Shown here one piece after another: positions 21,187 to 30,660 of a DNA stretch of 64,000 nucleotides. The notes beneath the pieces were generated by a model. The model was not told the DNA's origin. It was given only the letters and a program-made list of their open reading frames with translations, and did no database searches. Made by a program: the position numbers and the translations under genes. Source of the stretch: Microthrixaceae bacterium (GTDB lineage Bacteria > Actinomycetota > Acidimicrobiia > Acidimicrobiales > Microtrichaceae); NCBI GenBank assembly GCA_027493675.1, contig JAOSKI010000003.1, positions 1 through 64,000 on the forward strand. The letters run 5' to 3'. Position 1 is the first letter of the stretch. The number at the start of each line of letters is the position of its first letter.

Positions 21187-21795
21187 TCAGGAATGGTCCG
21201 TTCGACCCTTGGCCGGCTTGTCCGCCTTGGAGCGGTTGGCGGCCTTCATCATCTTCTTCCAGTCGCGCACCCGTTGCAGTGACTCGGGTGAGTCCACATC
21301 GGCGACGGATCTCGGCTCGTCGTCGGAGAACGGCGCCGCCACGTCCTCCCAGCCGGACGGGCGGATCCCGAAGCGCTTGGCGAGGATCGCCATGAAGATC
21401 CTGGACTTCTCCTCACCGTAGCCAGGCAATGCCCGCAGGCGGTCGTGCAGCTCGGCAGCCGACTCGACTCCGGTCCAGATGGCTGCGGCGTCACCGTCGT
21501 ACTGCTCCACCACAATCGTGCAGACCTCGTGGATCCGTCGCCCCATGGCCGCGGGGAACCGGTGGATCGCAGGCTTGGTGGAGCACACAGCGACGAAGTC
21601 CTCCTGTGCCATCGCGGCGATCGCGTGCGCGTCCAGGCCACCCAGGCGGCCCGCAATCGTGGCCGGACCCTTGAACGCCCATTCCATAGGCACCTGCTGG
21701 TCCAACAGCATGCCGATGAGCAGCGCCAACGGGTTCTCACCGAGCAGCCTGTCGGTCGGCTCGTCGCCGGTTATGGGAATGACCACCTCTGACAC
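21187..21795 (-). CDS. HhH-GPD-type base-excision DNA repair protein
   Basis: 202 residues, intact. It belongs to the small actinobacterial HhH-GPD glycosylase-like group: NPLALLIGMLLDQQVPMEWA near the N-terminus, a helix-hairpin-helix LRALPGYGEEKSRIFMAIL near residues 115-135, and a lysine-rich tail. Members remove damaged bases or are predicted to. The aspartate expected after the hairpin in classical glycosylases is not obvious, so activity is uncertain. It is followed closely upstream by a hydrolase gene on the same strand. Confidence 0.85.
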   Translation of the reverse strand: MSEVVIPITGDEPTDRLLGENPLALLIGMLLDQQVPMEWAFKGPATIAGRLGGLDAHAIAAMAQEDFVAVCSTKPAIHRFPAAMGRRIHEVCTIVVEQYDGDAAAIWTGVESAAELHDRLRALPGYGEEKSRIFMAILAKRFGIRPSGWEDVAAPFSDDEPRSVADVDSPESLQRVRDWKKMMKAANRSKADKPAKGRTDHS

Positions 21796-21804
21796 GACCG
21801 CAGC

Positions 21805-22645
21805 CTACGACGATGCGCTCGGGTCGCCGTCGCCACCACGACGAAGCTCATCCGTCGCGGCCTGTCGCACCTCGCCCGCCAAATACCTCTCGGTCTCCGC
21901 CGCTATCCGTTGCCGGCGGAGCCACCCCATCAACATCGCCACCGCGCGAGGGTCGTGACGCAGCTCGTGGCCGGCGCCGCTGAGGATCCGCAGCTCCGCC
22001 GAACCGTGGGCCTCCGCGATGGCCCGGCCGTTCCCGAGCGGGGTCAGGTCGTCACGGTCGCCGTGGATCACCAGCAGCGGCCTGGGCGCCAGCACCTCGG
22101 CGGCCTCCAGAGGCCTCACGGCACGCAGCTCCGCTGCCCAACGGTCGAAGCTCGCTGGGAAATCGGCGTCCTTGATCACCTGCACCTGGCGTGCATGCAG
22201 CAGCAGACGCCGCGGGTGCTTGGCCCAGTCGTCGAAGTCGGCCGGCGTTGCCAGTGCCGCCACGCCTCTCACCGCAGGGTTGCGGGCACCTTCGGCGACG
22301 GCCAGGGAACCACCTGTGCCGTAGCCCACCAGCCAGACCCCCGCGGCACCCAGGTCGGCCACATGCGCAACCGCGGCCGCCAGGTCGTCCAACCAACCAC
22401 CCAGCGAGAAGTCACCTTCGGCCGCCCCGCACCCCCTGAAGTTCATCGTGAGCACCAGCCAACCCAGCTCACCCGCTATGCGGTCCGCCAACTCGGGGAA
22501 CGAGATCCCCGACTGTGGCGACTCACGGCCACGGGTGGGGGAACCCGTGGCACAGCACCAGTCCGGGTGGGTCGGCGACAGCGTGAGACGGCTCGGCCAG
22601 GTGTCCGCTGAGGACCAGCTCGCCCGACTCGAAGCTGTAGTCCAT
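21805..22645 (-). CDS. Alpha/beta hydrolase (one frameshift)
   Basis: About 280 residues. Visible elements: GLVLCHGFPHP with the oxyanion segment, LTMNFRGCGAAEGDFSLGGW, the nucleophile elbow VGYGTGGSLA where the usual serine is a threonine (G-Y-G-T-G), the acid in LVIHGDRDDLTP and the histidine in GAGHELRHDP. The fold is clear, but the replacement of the nucleophile serine by threonine suggests altered or lost esterase activity. A frameshift near 22520 splits the first 40 residues. The start ATG at 22645 gives MDYSFESGELVLSGHL. Confidence 0.75.
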
Positions 22646-22721
22646 GACCGGTGCCGGTCCGGAGGTTCGTTCGCCTCCCACTGCTCAGATCCGCGCGCGT
22701 GTCAGCGTCGAGCAACCCGCG

Positions 22722-22937
22722 TCACGCAGCGTCGGTCCGCTGGGCCGCGAAGAGCCGGTAGCCCCGGTTGCGGGCCTCGGCCAGGGTGTCGGGCCCGAAG
22801 CACACGAAGGTCTCGGCCTCCATGAGCTCATGGATCAGGTGCTCGTGTTCGTCACCGAGCTCGTCCACGTCGTAGACGACCTGGCTGCGCTTGTCTCCTA
22901 CGAATCGGTTGTGCTCGAACTTGACCGGCCGGTCCAT
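22722..22937 (-). CDS. Small acidic protein of unknown function
   Basis: 71 residues from the ATG at 22937, which has a good GAGGAG ribosome site; longer upstream reading is basic and unlikely. It reads MDRPVKFEHNRFVGDKRSQV then YDVDELGDEHEHLIHELMEA and GPDTLAEARNRGY. I do not recognise a family, though the acidic middle recalls small actinobacterial adaptor proteins. Intact. Confidence 0.55.
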   Translation of the reverse strand: MDRPVKFEHNRFVGDKRSQVVYDVDELGDEHEHLIHELMEAETFVCFGPDTLAEARNRGYRLFAAQRTDAA

Positions 22938-23048
22938 GCTCTCTCCTCGTTGGGGTTCGCTGATGGCGATCGTGCTCCGTGGCATCGGGTCACCGAGGGG
23001 CCATCCTATGATCCGACGGGGTCCATCGGCACACCGACCCATACCGGC

Positions 23049-23495
23049 TCACACGAACCCGGGCCCGGCATCGGCGACCTCGGGGCCGAACATGCCGATC
23101 GCGTGGTAGTAGTCCTGTTCGACCTCGAGCACGACCACGACGTCCTCGTCGGGGATCTCGAGGCCCGCCTCCTCGAGGCTGCCGATGATCCAGGCCGTGG
23201 AGTCGTCCTCGGAAATGAGCACCAAATCCTCGCCGATGTCGTCCGACGCCCGCCCAGAGGCGAGGCCCCGGGCGGTGAGGTAGTCGCAGTGGGCACCCAG
23301 CACCGCCTCGACGTCGTCGTAGGAGAGGCGCGCGGTGACCTCGTCGGGCAGGCGGTCGGCCACGAAATGCGTTGCCTCGGCCAGGTCGTACACCGAGCGC
23401 CTCGGACGCTGCGCGAGGGTGCCCGTCACCGATCCGACCGCGGCCGCCGCGATCACGAAGGTCCCCACGGCCAGGAGGATCACCCAGAACCACAT
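23049..23495 (-). CDS. Membrane-anchored protein of unknown function
   Basis: 148 residues, intact. The N-terminus FWVILLAVGTFVIAAAAV is one membrane anchor. The rest is acidic: SVYDLAEATHFVADRLPDEV then IPDEDVVVVLEVEQDYYHAI. No named domain is recognised. It stands alone between an acyl-CoA dehydrogenase gene and the small acidic protein, all on the same strand. Confidence 0.6.
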   Translation of the reverse strand: MWFWVILLAVGTFVIAAAAVGSVTGTLAQRPRRSVYDLAEATHFVADRLPDEVTARLSYDDVEAVLGAHCDYLTARGLASGRASDDIGEDLVLISEDDSTAWIIGSLEEAGLEIPDEDVVVVLEVEQDYYHAIGMFGPEVADAGPGFV

Positions 23496-23557
23496 GCGAC
23501 ACGAGATTACAGCCCGGTAGGCCCTGCCTTCGGGCGGCGCCGCGGCGCCGCTGCTGC

Positions 23558-24676
23558 TCAGATGCCGATCCGCTGGGCGAGCAGCTCACGGTGGTAGGTC
23601 GGGTCACCGAAGAGCAGCTCCGAGCTCTTGGCACGCTTGAAGTACAGGTGCGCAGGGTGCTCCCAGGTGAAGCCGATCCCACCGTGGATCTGGATGTTCT
23701 CCGCGGCCGCGTGGAAGTAGGCCTCCGAGCAGTAGGCCTTGGCGAGCGACGCCACCGAGGGAAGCTCCTCGTTGAGCTCCGCGGCGCACCATCCGGCGTA
23801 GTACGCGGCCGACTTGGCGGATTCGACCTCGAGGAGCATGTCGGCGCACTTGTGCTTGATGGCCTGGAACGACCCGATCGGCCGGCCGAACTGCACACGG
23901 TCCTTCGCATACTGCACCGCGGCTTCGAGCACCTCCTGGCCACCGCCGACCTGTTCGGCAGCGAGGGCCACCGCGGCAAGGTCGAGCACGCGTGACAGCA
24001 CGTCCCAACCTCCGCCTTCGGTGCCGATGAGGGTGCCGGCCACGTCGGAGTACTCCAGGCGGGCCTGCTTGCGTGTCTGGTCCATCGTCGACAGCGCGGT
24101 GCGCGTCAGACCGGCGGCGTCGCCGTCGACCGCGAACAGACTGATGCCCTCCGGTGTGCGAGCAGCGGTGATGACCAGGTTCGCGGTGTGGCCGTCGAGC
24201 ACGTAGAGCTTCTCGCCGTTGAGCTTGAAGGTGCCGCCGTCGCCGGGGGTCGCCTCCATGGTCACAGCGGACTCGTCCCAACGGCCGTTGGGCTCGGTGT
24301 AGGCGAGCGTGGCGATGGTCTCACCCGAGGCGATGCCCGGCAGGTGGGCGGCCTTCGCAGCGTCGTCACCGCAGTGCACCAGGGTCTGGCCGGCCAGCAC
24401 GACGGTGGAGAAGTACGGGGCGCACAGCAGCCGGCGGCCCATCTCCTCGAGCACCACGATGAGCTCCACGAAGGAGTACCCCGAACCGCCGTACTCCTCT
24501 GGCAGTACCAGGCCCTGCAGCCCCATCTGCTCGGCCATCTGGGTCCACACCGCGGGGTCGTAGCCCGCCTCGGTGTCCATCAGCTCACGCACGGTGGCCT
24601 CGTCGGACTTGGCATTGAGGAAGTCCCTGACGACCTTGCGGAGCTCTTCCTGCTCCTCGCTGAAGGCGAAGTTCAT
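23558..24676 (-). CDS. Acyl-CoA dehydrogenase
   Basis: 372 residues, intact and of normal length. It has the three-part FAD acyl-CoA dehydrogenase fold: helical N-terminus from MNFAFSEEQEELRKVVRDF, central beta domain with LAYTEPNGRWDESAV, and C-terminal helices with QFGRPIGSFQAIKHKCADML and IQIHGGIGFTWEHPAHLYFK. The glutamate base expected near the C-terminus is not at the usual VYEGT position, so it may belong to the FadE26/27-like or 'inactive partner' type found in steroid and branched-chain degradation. The ATG at 24676 follows a GGGGG ribosome site. Confidence 0.88.
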   Translation of the reverse strand: MNFAFSEEQEELRKVVRDFLNAKSDEATVRELMDTEAGYDPAVWTQMAEQMGLQGLVLPEEYGGSGYSFVELIVVLEEMGRRLLCAPYFSTVVLAGQTLVHCGDDAAKAAHLPGIASGETIATLAYTEPNGRWDESAVTMEATPGDGGTFKLNGEKLYVLDGHTANLVITAARTPEGISLFAVDGDAAGLTRTALSTMDQTRKQARLEYSDVAGTLIGTEGGGWDVLSRVLDLAAVALAAEQVGGGQEVLEAAVQYAKDRVQFGRPIGSFQAIKHKCADMLLEVESAKSAAYYAGWCAAELNEELPSVASLAKAYCSEAYFHAAAENIQIHGGIGFTWEHPAHLYFKRAKSSELLFGDPTYHRELLAQRIGI

Positions 24677-24789
24677 GTGATAGTCCCCCTGGGAACGTCG
24701 GTCGGTTGGTGCGCACGATCCAAGCACACCGGTGCGGCGGGCGCATGCAGCTCGTGTACACCGGCATGCGTGACGCTAGAGTCTCCGGC

Positions 24790-25068
24790 ATGGAATCGGT
24801 CGGCATCCGGGAGCTGCGCGCGCAACTCGCCTCCATGACCCGCCGCGCCGCATCCGGGCAGCGCATCGTGGTGACCGTGGACGGTGAACCCGTGGCCCAA
24901 CTGGGTCCGCTCGACCCCGTCGACGGGCGGCCGTCCCTGGCGGACCTGTCGAACAGGGGCCTGCTCGTTGCGGCCCGCCGAGCCGACCGCCCTGAACCGG
25001 GGTTCTCGATGCCGATGTGGGCCGGCACCCGGATCGACCAGCTGCTGCGCGAGGTCCGGGGACGGTGA
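24790..25068 (+). CDS. Phd/VapB-type antitoxin
   Basis: 92 residues. The start MESVGIRELRAQLASMTRRA and the following RIVVTVDGEPVAQLGPL match the DNA-binding N-terminus of Phd/YefM antitoxins. The C-terminal tail should wrap the toxin. Its stop overlaps the toxin start (GTGA), the standard coupled arrangement. It likely represses its own promoter, which would lie in the gap behind the divergent acyl-CoA dehydrogenase gene. Confidence 0.8.
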   Translation: MESVGIRELRAQLASMTRRAASGQRIVVTVDGEPVAQLGPLDPVDGRPSLADLSNRGLLVAARRADRPEPGFSMPMWAGTRIDQLLREVRGR

Positions 25069-25476
25069 CCCTGGCACTCGACACCTCCGCGCTGTTGGCG
25101 CGCTACCTCGAGGGTGCTGCTCGCTCCAGCGTGCTCGAAGCCATGGGAGCGGATTCCGACTGGTGTGCGAGCGCCCTCGCGCTCTCCGAGGCCCTCATGC
25201 TGGTGGACCGCCTGGGCGACGATCCCGGGCGCACCGACGCCATGCGCCGCGCCATGCGCGACGACTGGGAGCGCGTGCACGTGGTCCCCGTGGATGCCAT
25301 GTGCCTCGAAAGGGCAGCGGAGCTGGGCCGCACCCAACCCCTGCCGGACCGTGGATGCACTGCACCTGGCAGCAGCGGACCGCCTTCCACGCCCGGTCAC
25401 CTTCGCCACCTTCGATCCCGCCCAGATCCCGGTTGCCATGGCTCTCGGGTTCAGCGTGCTCAGCACCCCTGCGTGA
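25065..25476 (+). CDS. PIN-domain (VapC-like) toxin (one frameshift)
   Basis: About 136 residues. TLALDTSALLARYLEG supplies the first catalytic aspartate, ALALSEALM the glutamate, and TVDALHLAAADRLP plus TFDPAQIPVA the later acidic residues of the PIN ribonuclease site. These toxins cut RNA, often tRNA. One base is missing or extra near 25345, within a run of C residues, separating the last third. It starts GTG inside the antitoxin stop. Confidence 0.82.
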
Positions 25477-25534
25477 CGAGCGCGCGAGGCGCACCCGAGC
25501 CGCGCCGACGGCCCGGGTTTGGCAGACTCGCGCG

Positions 25535-26154
25535 ATGACCGCGACCGACACCCTGCACATCGGTGACACCGACTTCGAGATCCACAAGGTGGTGGTCGGA
25601 GCGTTCGACAACAACGTGTTCGTGCTGCGTTGCCGCCACACCGGCGACGCAGTGCTGATCGACGCCGCGAACGAACACGACCTGTTGCTCGACCTCTCGG
25701 AGCGCCTCCGGGGTGCGCAGGGTCGTCGAGACGCACGGGCACTGGGACCACATCCAGGCGATCCCCAGATGCGCGACGCCGGGTACTCGGTGGGCGTGAC
25801 CGCTGAGGACGCCGACATGCTCGACTCCTACGACGAGCTGCTCGGGCACGACACCGAGATCGAGGTGGGCGACCTGCGGTTGCGGACCATCAAGACCCCG
25901 GGCACACCCCCGGCTCCATGTGCTTCCGCATCGTGGACAAGCCGATCCTGTTCAGCGGCGACACGCTGTTCCCCGGCGGACCGGGCAACACCTCCCTCGA
26001 TGGCGGCGACTTCCGAGACGATCATCGACTCCATCGAGGGCCTGCTGTTCGCGGATCTGCCCCCGACACCCTCGTGCTGCCCGGCCACGGCGACGACACC
26101 ACGATCGGTGCCGAATCCCCGCACCTGCAGGAATGGATCGACCGGGGTTGGTAG
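25535..26154 (+). CDS. MBL-fold metallo-hydrolase (frameshifted)
   Basis: About 205 residues. The metal-binding motif THGHWDHIQAI, the aspartate of LFSGDTLFPGGPGNTS and the later histidine of VLPGHGDDTTIG are those of glyoxalase II-like metallo-beta-lactamase fold enzymes. In mycobacteria close relatives detoxify methylglyoxal or act on thioesters. Frameshifts near 25725, 25905 and 26010 split it. The ATG at 25535 begins MTATDTLHIGDTDFEIHKVV. It ends 71 bp before a convergent membrane protein gene. Confidence 0.82.
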
Positions 26155-26225
26155 CCCCTCAGGCGGGGCGGGGGCTCACCGGACCGGCAAGGGCCTCAGA
26201 GGAGACCTTCATCAGAGGGAGACCT

Positions 26226-26677
26226 TCATCCCCATCTACCGACCATCGACACGATGGCCAGTACCAGCAGGACCGCGTTCAGCGCGTTGACGGCCATGAC
26301 CTTCCTCGATGCGGCCTCCTCGGCGGCCCTGTCGCCTGCATCGATCGCCGCGCCGAGTTGCTTGCACGCAGGCGTGAACACGGCCATCCCGAGCACCGCC
26401 CCGACGATCGCGACCGCGAAGCCGATCGTCACGAACGTGGAGCCCATGCTGATGTTCTGGTCGAGGGTGAGCCAGAGACCCGTCACGAAGGTCAGCACCG
26501 CTGCCACGCTGAAGGCGACCCGCCTCACCGCAAGCTGGGCGTCCGCGAACCAGCGGCGCGCCGGCGCCTCGGCGCCACCGAGCGTCGACGAGGCGAACGA
26601 GAGCACGAGTATCCCCCGAACCAGACCGCTGCAGCGAGGATGTGGATCACCAACAGGGTCGTGCGCAACGTGGACAT
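26226..26677 (-). CDS. DUF2269-like integral membrane protein (one frameshift)
   Basis: About 150 residues with four hydrophobic segments: STLRTTLLVIHILAAAVWFG, VAFSVAAVLTFVTGLWL, FVTIGFAVAIVGAVLGMAVF and ALNAVLLVLAIVSMVG. The histidine in the first helix and the tryptophan after it are typical of the DUF2269/CopD-like group, small membrane proteins of unknown role. A frameshift near 26610 breaks the first loop. Confidence 0.7.
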
Positions 26678-26764
26678 GGGTCGACCATAGACCGCCGATC
26701 GGGTGACCCCGGGAATCACGAGGGGGTATTTTCACCGTCTCGCTAGTGGAAATAGGATGGGGCG

Positions 26765-28016
26765 ATGGCCGATCGAGCACCGGATGCGACAGGACCGCTC
26801 GACGTCGCCTCGGTTCGCAAGGACTTCCCCATCCTCACCAATCGTGAAGGCCTCGTGTTCCTCGACTCGGCCGCATCGTCGCAGAAGCCCGCCCAGGTGC
26901 TCGACGCCATGCGCCACTACTACGAGTACGACCACGCGAACGTCCACCGGGCGGCCTACGACCTGGCAGAGGCGGCGACCAACGCCCTCGAGGGCGCCCG
27001 GAAGCAAGGTCACCCGCTTCATCGGTGCGGACGATCCCGACGAGGTCGTGTTCACCAAGAACGCCACCGAGGCGATCAACCTGGTGGCCCGCAGCTGGGG
27101 GCAGCCAGACCTGGGCCCGGCGACGCTGTGCTGCTGACCGAGCTCGAGCACCATGCCGACATCGTGCCGTGGCAGCAACTGTCGGCAGACCGTGGATTCG
27201 AGATCCGTTGGATCCCCCTCACCCACGACGCTCGACTCGAACTGACCGACCTCGACCGCCTCCTCGACGGCGTCAAGTTGGTGGGGCTCACAGCGATGTC
27301 GAACGTCGTGGGCACCTTCACCCCGATCCGGAAGATCACAGATGCCGCACATTCCGCCGGCGCTCTGGTGAGCCTCGATGCGTGCCAGTACGTGCCGCAC
27401 TCCGCCACCGACGTCGCCGCGCTCGACGTGGGACTTCCTGGCCTTCTCGGCTCACAAGATGTGCGGGCCGACCGGTATCGGGGTGCTGTGGGGACGCTGC
27501 GAGCTGCTCGACGCGATGCCTGCCTTCCTGGGCGGCGGCGGAATGATCCTCGACGTGCGCACCGACGGCTTCACCCCGGCCGATCTACCCGCCAAGTTCG
27601 AAGCCGGGACTCCCCCGATCGCCGAGGCCGTCGGGCTCGGTGCCGCGATCGACTACCTGGGCGACATCGGCATGGACCGCGTTCGCGCCCACGAAGCGCG
27701 CCTGACCGCCTATGCGCTGCGTGTCCTGCGCGAGCGCTTCGGCGACGACCTCACGATCCACGGCCCGCTCGAACCCGAACTGCGCGGCGGGGTGATGAGC
27801 TTCGCCTACCGCGACATCCACCCCCACGACATGTCCCAGATCCTCAACTCCCGTCACGTCTGCATCAGGCCTGGTCACCACTGCGCCAAGCCGCTCATGC
27901 GAAGCCTCGGGGTGGGTGCAACTGCGCGGGCATCGTGGTACATCTACAACGACACCAACGACATCGACGCCCTGTCCGATGCCATCGAATCCTCGGGTGA
28001 GTTCTTCGCAGCCTGA
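26765..28016 (+). CDS. sufS: SufS-type cysteine desulfurase (frameshifted)
   Basis: About 415 residues. The pyridoxal-phosphate lysine lies in [15 protein letters not shown] and the sulfur-carrying cysteine in [11 protein letters not shown] near the C-terminus, both diagnostic of group II desulfurases. Other landmarks are [11 protein letters not shown] and [15 protein letters not shown]. The enzyme takes sulfur from cysteine and passes it to SufU. Frameshifts near 27005, 27120 and 27430 interrupt it. The sufU gene follows 77 bp downstream. The rest of a suf operon (sufB, C, D) is not in the window. Confidence 0.93.
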
Positions 28017-28093
28017 CGACCCGGCAACTCGACCTGAGCGCCAACAAGGGACATACTCGGCCTGCCCGGCCACGAAGCGAAAGCGGAAACCGC

Positions 28094-28597
28094 ATGTCGG
28101 ACCTCGAAGACCTCTACCGCGAGATCATCCTCGACCACTACCGCAGCCCCCGCAACCGCGGCGAGTTGGACGTTCCACCCGCGGTCCGCACCGAGGGGTT
28201 CAACCCTCTCTGCGGCGACGAGATCGTGGTCTACCTTCAGCTCGACGATCCCGCCAAGGGGGACGACGCAACCGTGACCGATGTGACGATCACCGGTCAG
28301 GGATGTTCGATCAGCCAGTCCTCGGCCTCGATGATGTCGGCCGCGATCAAGGGCCGCACCGTCTCGGAGGTCCGTGAGATCTCCGGTTCGTTCAAGTCGA
28401 TGATGTCGGTGCACGAGGGTTCGCTCGAAGGCGGTGAACCCCCACAGGAGGACTCGGGTCTGTCCGACCCCGAGGCCCTGGGCGATCTCGCGGCGCTGCG
28501 CGGCGTGGTGAAGTTCCCGGTGCGCATCAAGTGCGCGACCCTCGCGTGGAACACCCTGGCGGAGGCACTCAGCGAGGCCACCGCGGCTGCGGGCTGA
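28094..28597 (+). CDS. sufU: SufU-type sulfur-transfer protein
   Basis: 167 residues, intact. It receives sulfur from SufS. FNPLCGDEIVVYLQL holds the first zinc/sulfur cysteine and the aspartate, GQGCSISQSSASMM the second, and VRIKCATLAWN the third. The insertion before KFPVRIK distinguishes SufU from IscU. It follows sufS on the same strand. Confidence 0.94.
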   Translation: MSDLEDLYREIILDHYRSPRNRGELDVPPAVRTEGFNPLCGDEIVVYLQLDDPAKGDDATVTDVTITGQGCSISQSSASMMSAAIKGRTVSEVREISGSFKSMMSVHEGSLEGGEPPQEDSGLSDPEALGDLAALRGVVKFPVRIKCATLAWNTLAEALSEATAAAG

Positions 28598-28618
28598 CCC
28601 AGGCGCTCACACGCCTGC

Positions 28619-28984
28619 CTACTTGGAACGCCTACGGAAGGGGAGCAGCCGCTTCCACCCTTCGGCACGCTCCGTGCGACCACGGTCGGCTCGGATATCG
28701 GCCATGACCCGCTGACCGGCATCGTTGACGATGTCCTCTGCCTCGTCGAGGAGCCTCGCTATCGAATCGTCCTCCCCGAGGCCCGCAGGTTCGGGTGGCG
28801 TCGGTGGCGTGACGAGCGTGCCGTGTGACCAGTTCACGTCCGCGAAGCGCCGCTGGTAGGCGGCGCAGTCCTGAGGGCAACGCCACGGTGCCTCGGGTGC
28901 GAGGTCCAGGTCGCACTTCCGCACGGTCTCGCCGTTGGAGTAGGTGCGGGACTCGAAGTACCTGCAGTCCTGACGCATCGGCAT
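28619..28984 (-). CDS. Small cysteine-containing protein beside sufU
   Basis: 121 residues, intact. Four or five cysteines cluster in the first 45 residues: MRQDCRYFESRTY, VRKCDLDLAPEAPWRC and PQDCAAYQRRF. That spacing could bind zinc or an iron-sulfur cluster. The tail DEAEDIVNDAGQRVMADIRA is helical and ends with a very basic segment. I do not know a function; placement next to sufS-sufU hints at iron-sulfur metabolism. It is convergent with sufU, 21 bp apart. Confidence 0.65.
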   Translation of the reverse strand: MPMRQDCRYFESRTYSNGETVRKCDLDLAPEAPWRCPQDCAAYQRRFADVNWSHGTLVTPPTPPEPAGLGEDDSIARLLDEAEDIVNDAGQRVMADIRADRGRTERAEGWKRLLPFRRRSK

Positions 28985-28993
28985 CCATCCATC

Positions 28994-30056
28994 ATGCCCA
29001 ACACAGACAGTGCGAGGATGTCACCCATGTCGAATCCAGTGGAGGAAGCAACGGCAACCGGCGTCACCGGCGACCTTGCGACGGTCGCCGAGGTGCTCGA
29101 CCGGGCATCGGTCGCAGTGGGGCTGCTCGGAACCGACGGAGTCGTCCTGTACACCAACGAGTCCTTCGCCCGTGCCTGTGGGCGACCTGCGGGCGAGTTG
29201 CTGGGCGCGGTGCTCGCGAACTCCGTCGTGGCCGACGACCGCACGGAGTTGCGTTCGGTCCTGGCGGGGATCCGGGATGGCTCGGCGAGCCACACCGACG
29301 GGCCCGCCACGGGCGCCGCAGCTGACGACCCGGCTGTCGACGAGCGTGTGGAACCCGCGGTGGACGTCCGATTCGTGGGCGCCGACGGACGGGTCCGAGC
29401 GACCCGGTTGAACCTCGCCGGGTTGACCGGTGACCTCGCCATGGCCCTCACGGACCCGGACGACCCGGACCGATCAGGACTCGTCATGTGCATAGTGACC
29501 GACCGTTCCGAGGAGCGCCGCAACGAAAGGGGCAACCGGAGGGCCCGGGTGGCCGAGGCGGTGTCCGCCATGACCGACCCCGCCACCGGACTGCTGAACG
29601 CCCGGGGGATCGAGCTGACCCTCGAGTCCGCCTCGCGACGTGCGGCGCGGCGAATCGGTGTTCGCACTGGTCCACTGCGTTGCGACCGCAGACCCCGACG
29701 GCTCCCCTGGAACCGATGGCCCCACCGACGACGAGACGCTGGTCATGGCGTGCGTGGAGCGGATCCGTCAACGGCTCCGACCCTCCGACACCGTCGCGCG
29801 CTCGGACGACTCGATCGTCGTGGTTGCCGAGGACCTCGGCGACGAACAGGACGCGGCGGGTGTCACCTACCGGGTCCTCTCCACGGTGGTGGAACCCGTG
29901 CCGACCGAGGGCGGCCCGGTCACGGTGCAGATGCACGCAGGTACGGTCGTCGCCGACGGGTCGACACCCGTCCATCAGCTGGCTCCTGCCGCGGCGGAGG
30001 CCGCTCGTGACGCCACCGAGGGCGGTGGCTTCAGGCTCGTCGACATGCGGCGCTGA
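28994..30056 (+). CDS. PAS domain + degenerate GGDEF protein (one frameshift)
   Basis: About 350 residues. A PAS-like sensor near residues 25-150 contains VGLLGTDGVVLYTNESFARA. It is followed by DPATGLLNARGIELTLESA, the usual opening of a GGDEF domain. The site where GGDEF should stand reads RSDDSIVVVAEDL, so cyclic di-GMP synthesis is unlikely; the protein may bind a nucleotide or partner instead. A frameshift near 29650 divides the GGDEF part. The start is either 28994 or the ATG at 29027, which has a GAGG upstream. Confidence 0.7.
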
Positions 30057-30204
30057 CCTTCACCACCCGCTACCGCCTGTGCCGGCACCCGGGCGTTAGC
30101 CTGTGCTCGTGGATCTTCACGCCCACGGCGTCGCCCACCCGGCTCGCCCCGTCGACCGGGGTCCGCATGGCGAAGCCACCCCCGACGCAGCGGTGTATGG
30201 AGCC

Positions 30205-30645
30205 ATGTCGCAAGACCCGGCGGGGCCCAGCCGCGCCGCACGGTTGGCTGCACCACTGGCAGTCGGCGCGGTCACGCTCGGGGGGTGCATCGCGGTTGCC
30301 GCCGCGAACCCAGGCGACTCCGGAACCCCACTGTGCTTCTCGAGGTCGGTCTTCGGCGTCGACTGCCCGTTCTGCGGCGGCCTGCGCGCCACCAACTCGT
30401 TGATCCGCGGTGACTTGGTGGCAGCGCTCGACCACAACGCCATCCTCGCGGTGGCGATGCCGCTGGCGGTGCTCATGTGGGTGTGGTGGCTGGTTCGCCA
30501 GTGGCGTGGGGACGGCCCACCACGACGTCTCCCCACATGGATCATGGCCGCCACCGGGATCCTCGTCATCGCCTTCGGCGTGGTTCGCAACCTCGGCGGC
30601 CCGGCATGGATCCGTTGGATCCACTCCGACACCTATCCCGGCTGA
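30205..30645 (+). CDS. DUF2752 membrane protein
   Basis: About 146 residues from the ATG at 30205, which has GGAG just upstream; a longer N-terminus is possible. It has the family's FGVDCPFCGGLRATNSLIRG motif, with the paired cysteines, between membrane segments such as AAPLAVGAVTLGGCIAVAAA and VAMPLAVLMWVWWL. Function unknown. Intact. It follows the PAS-GGDEF gene on the same strand. Confidence 0.85.
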   Translation: MSQDPAGPSRAARLAAPLAVGAVTLGGCIAVAAANPGDSGTPLCFSRSVFGVDCPFCGGLRATNSLIRGDLVAALDHNAILAVAMPLAVLMWVWWLVRQWRGDGPPRRLPTWIMAATGILVIAFGVVRNLGGPAWIRWIHSDTYPG

Positions 30646-30660
30646 CCGGTCCGTGACGGG

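Noticed and set aside
25065-25476. Toxin-antitoxin pair as an island marker
   Set aside because: It lies among core metabolic genes with no other accessory genes, so it looks like a solitary, ordinary Phd/VapB-VapC pair.
26201-26230. Direct repeat GGAGACCTTCATC near 26,200
   Set aside because: Two copies only, in a convergent intergenic gap; too short to interpret.
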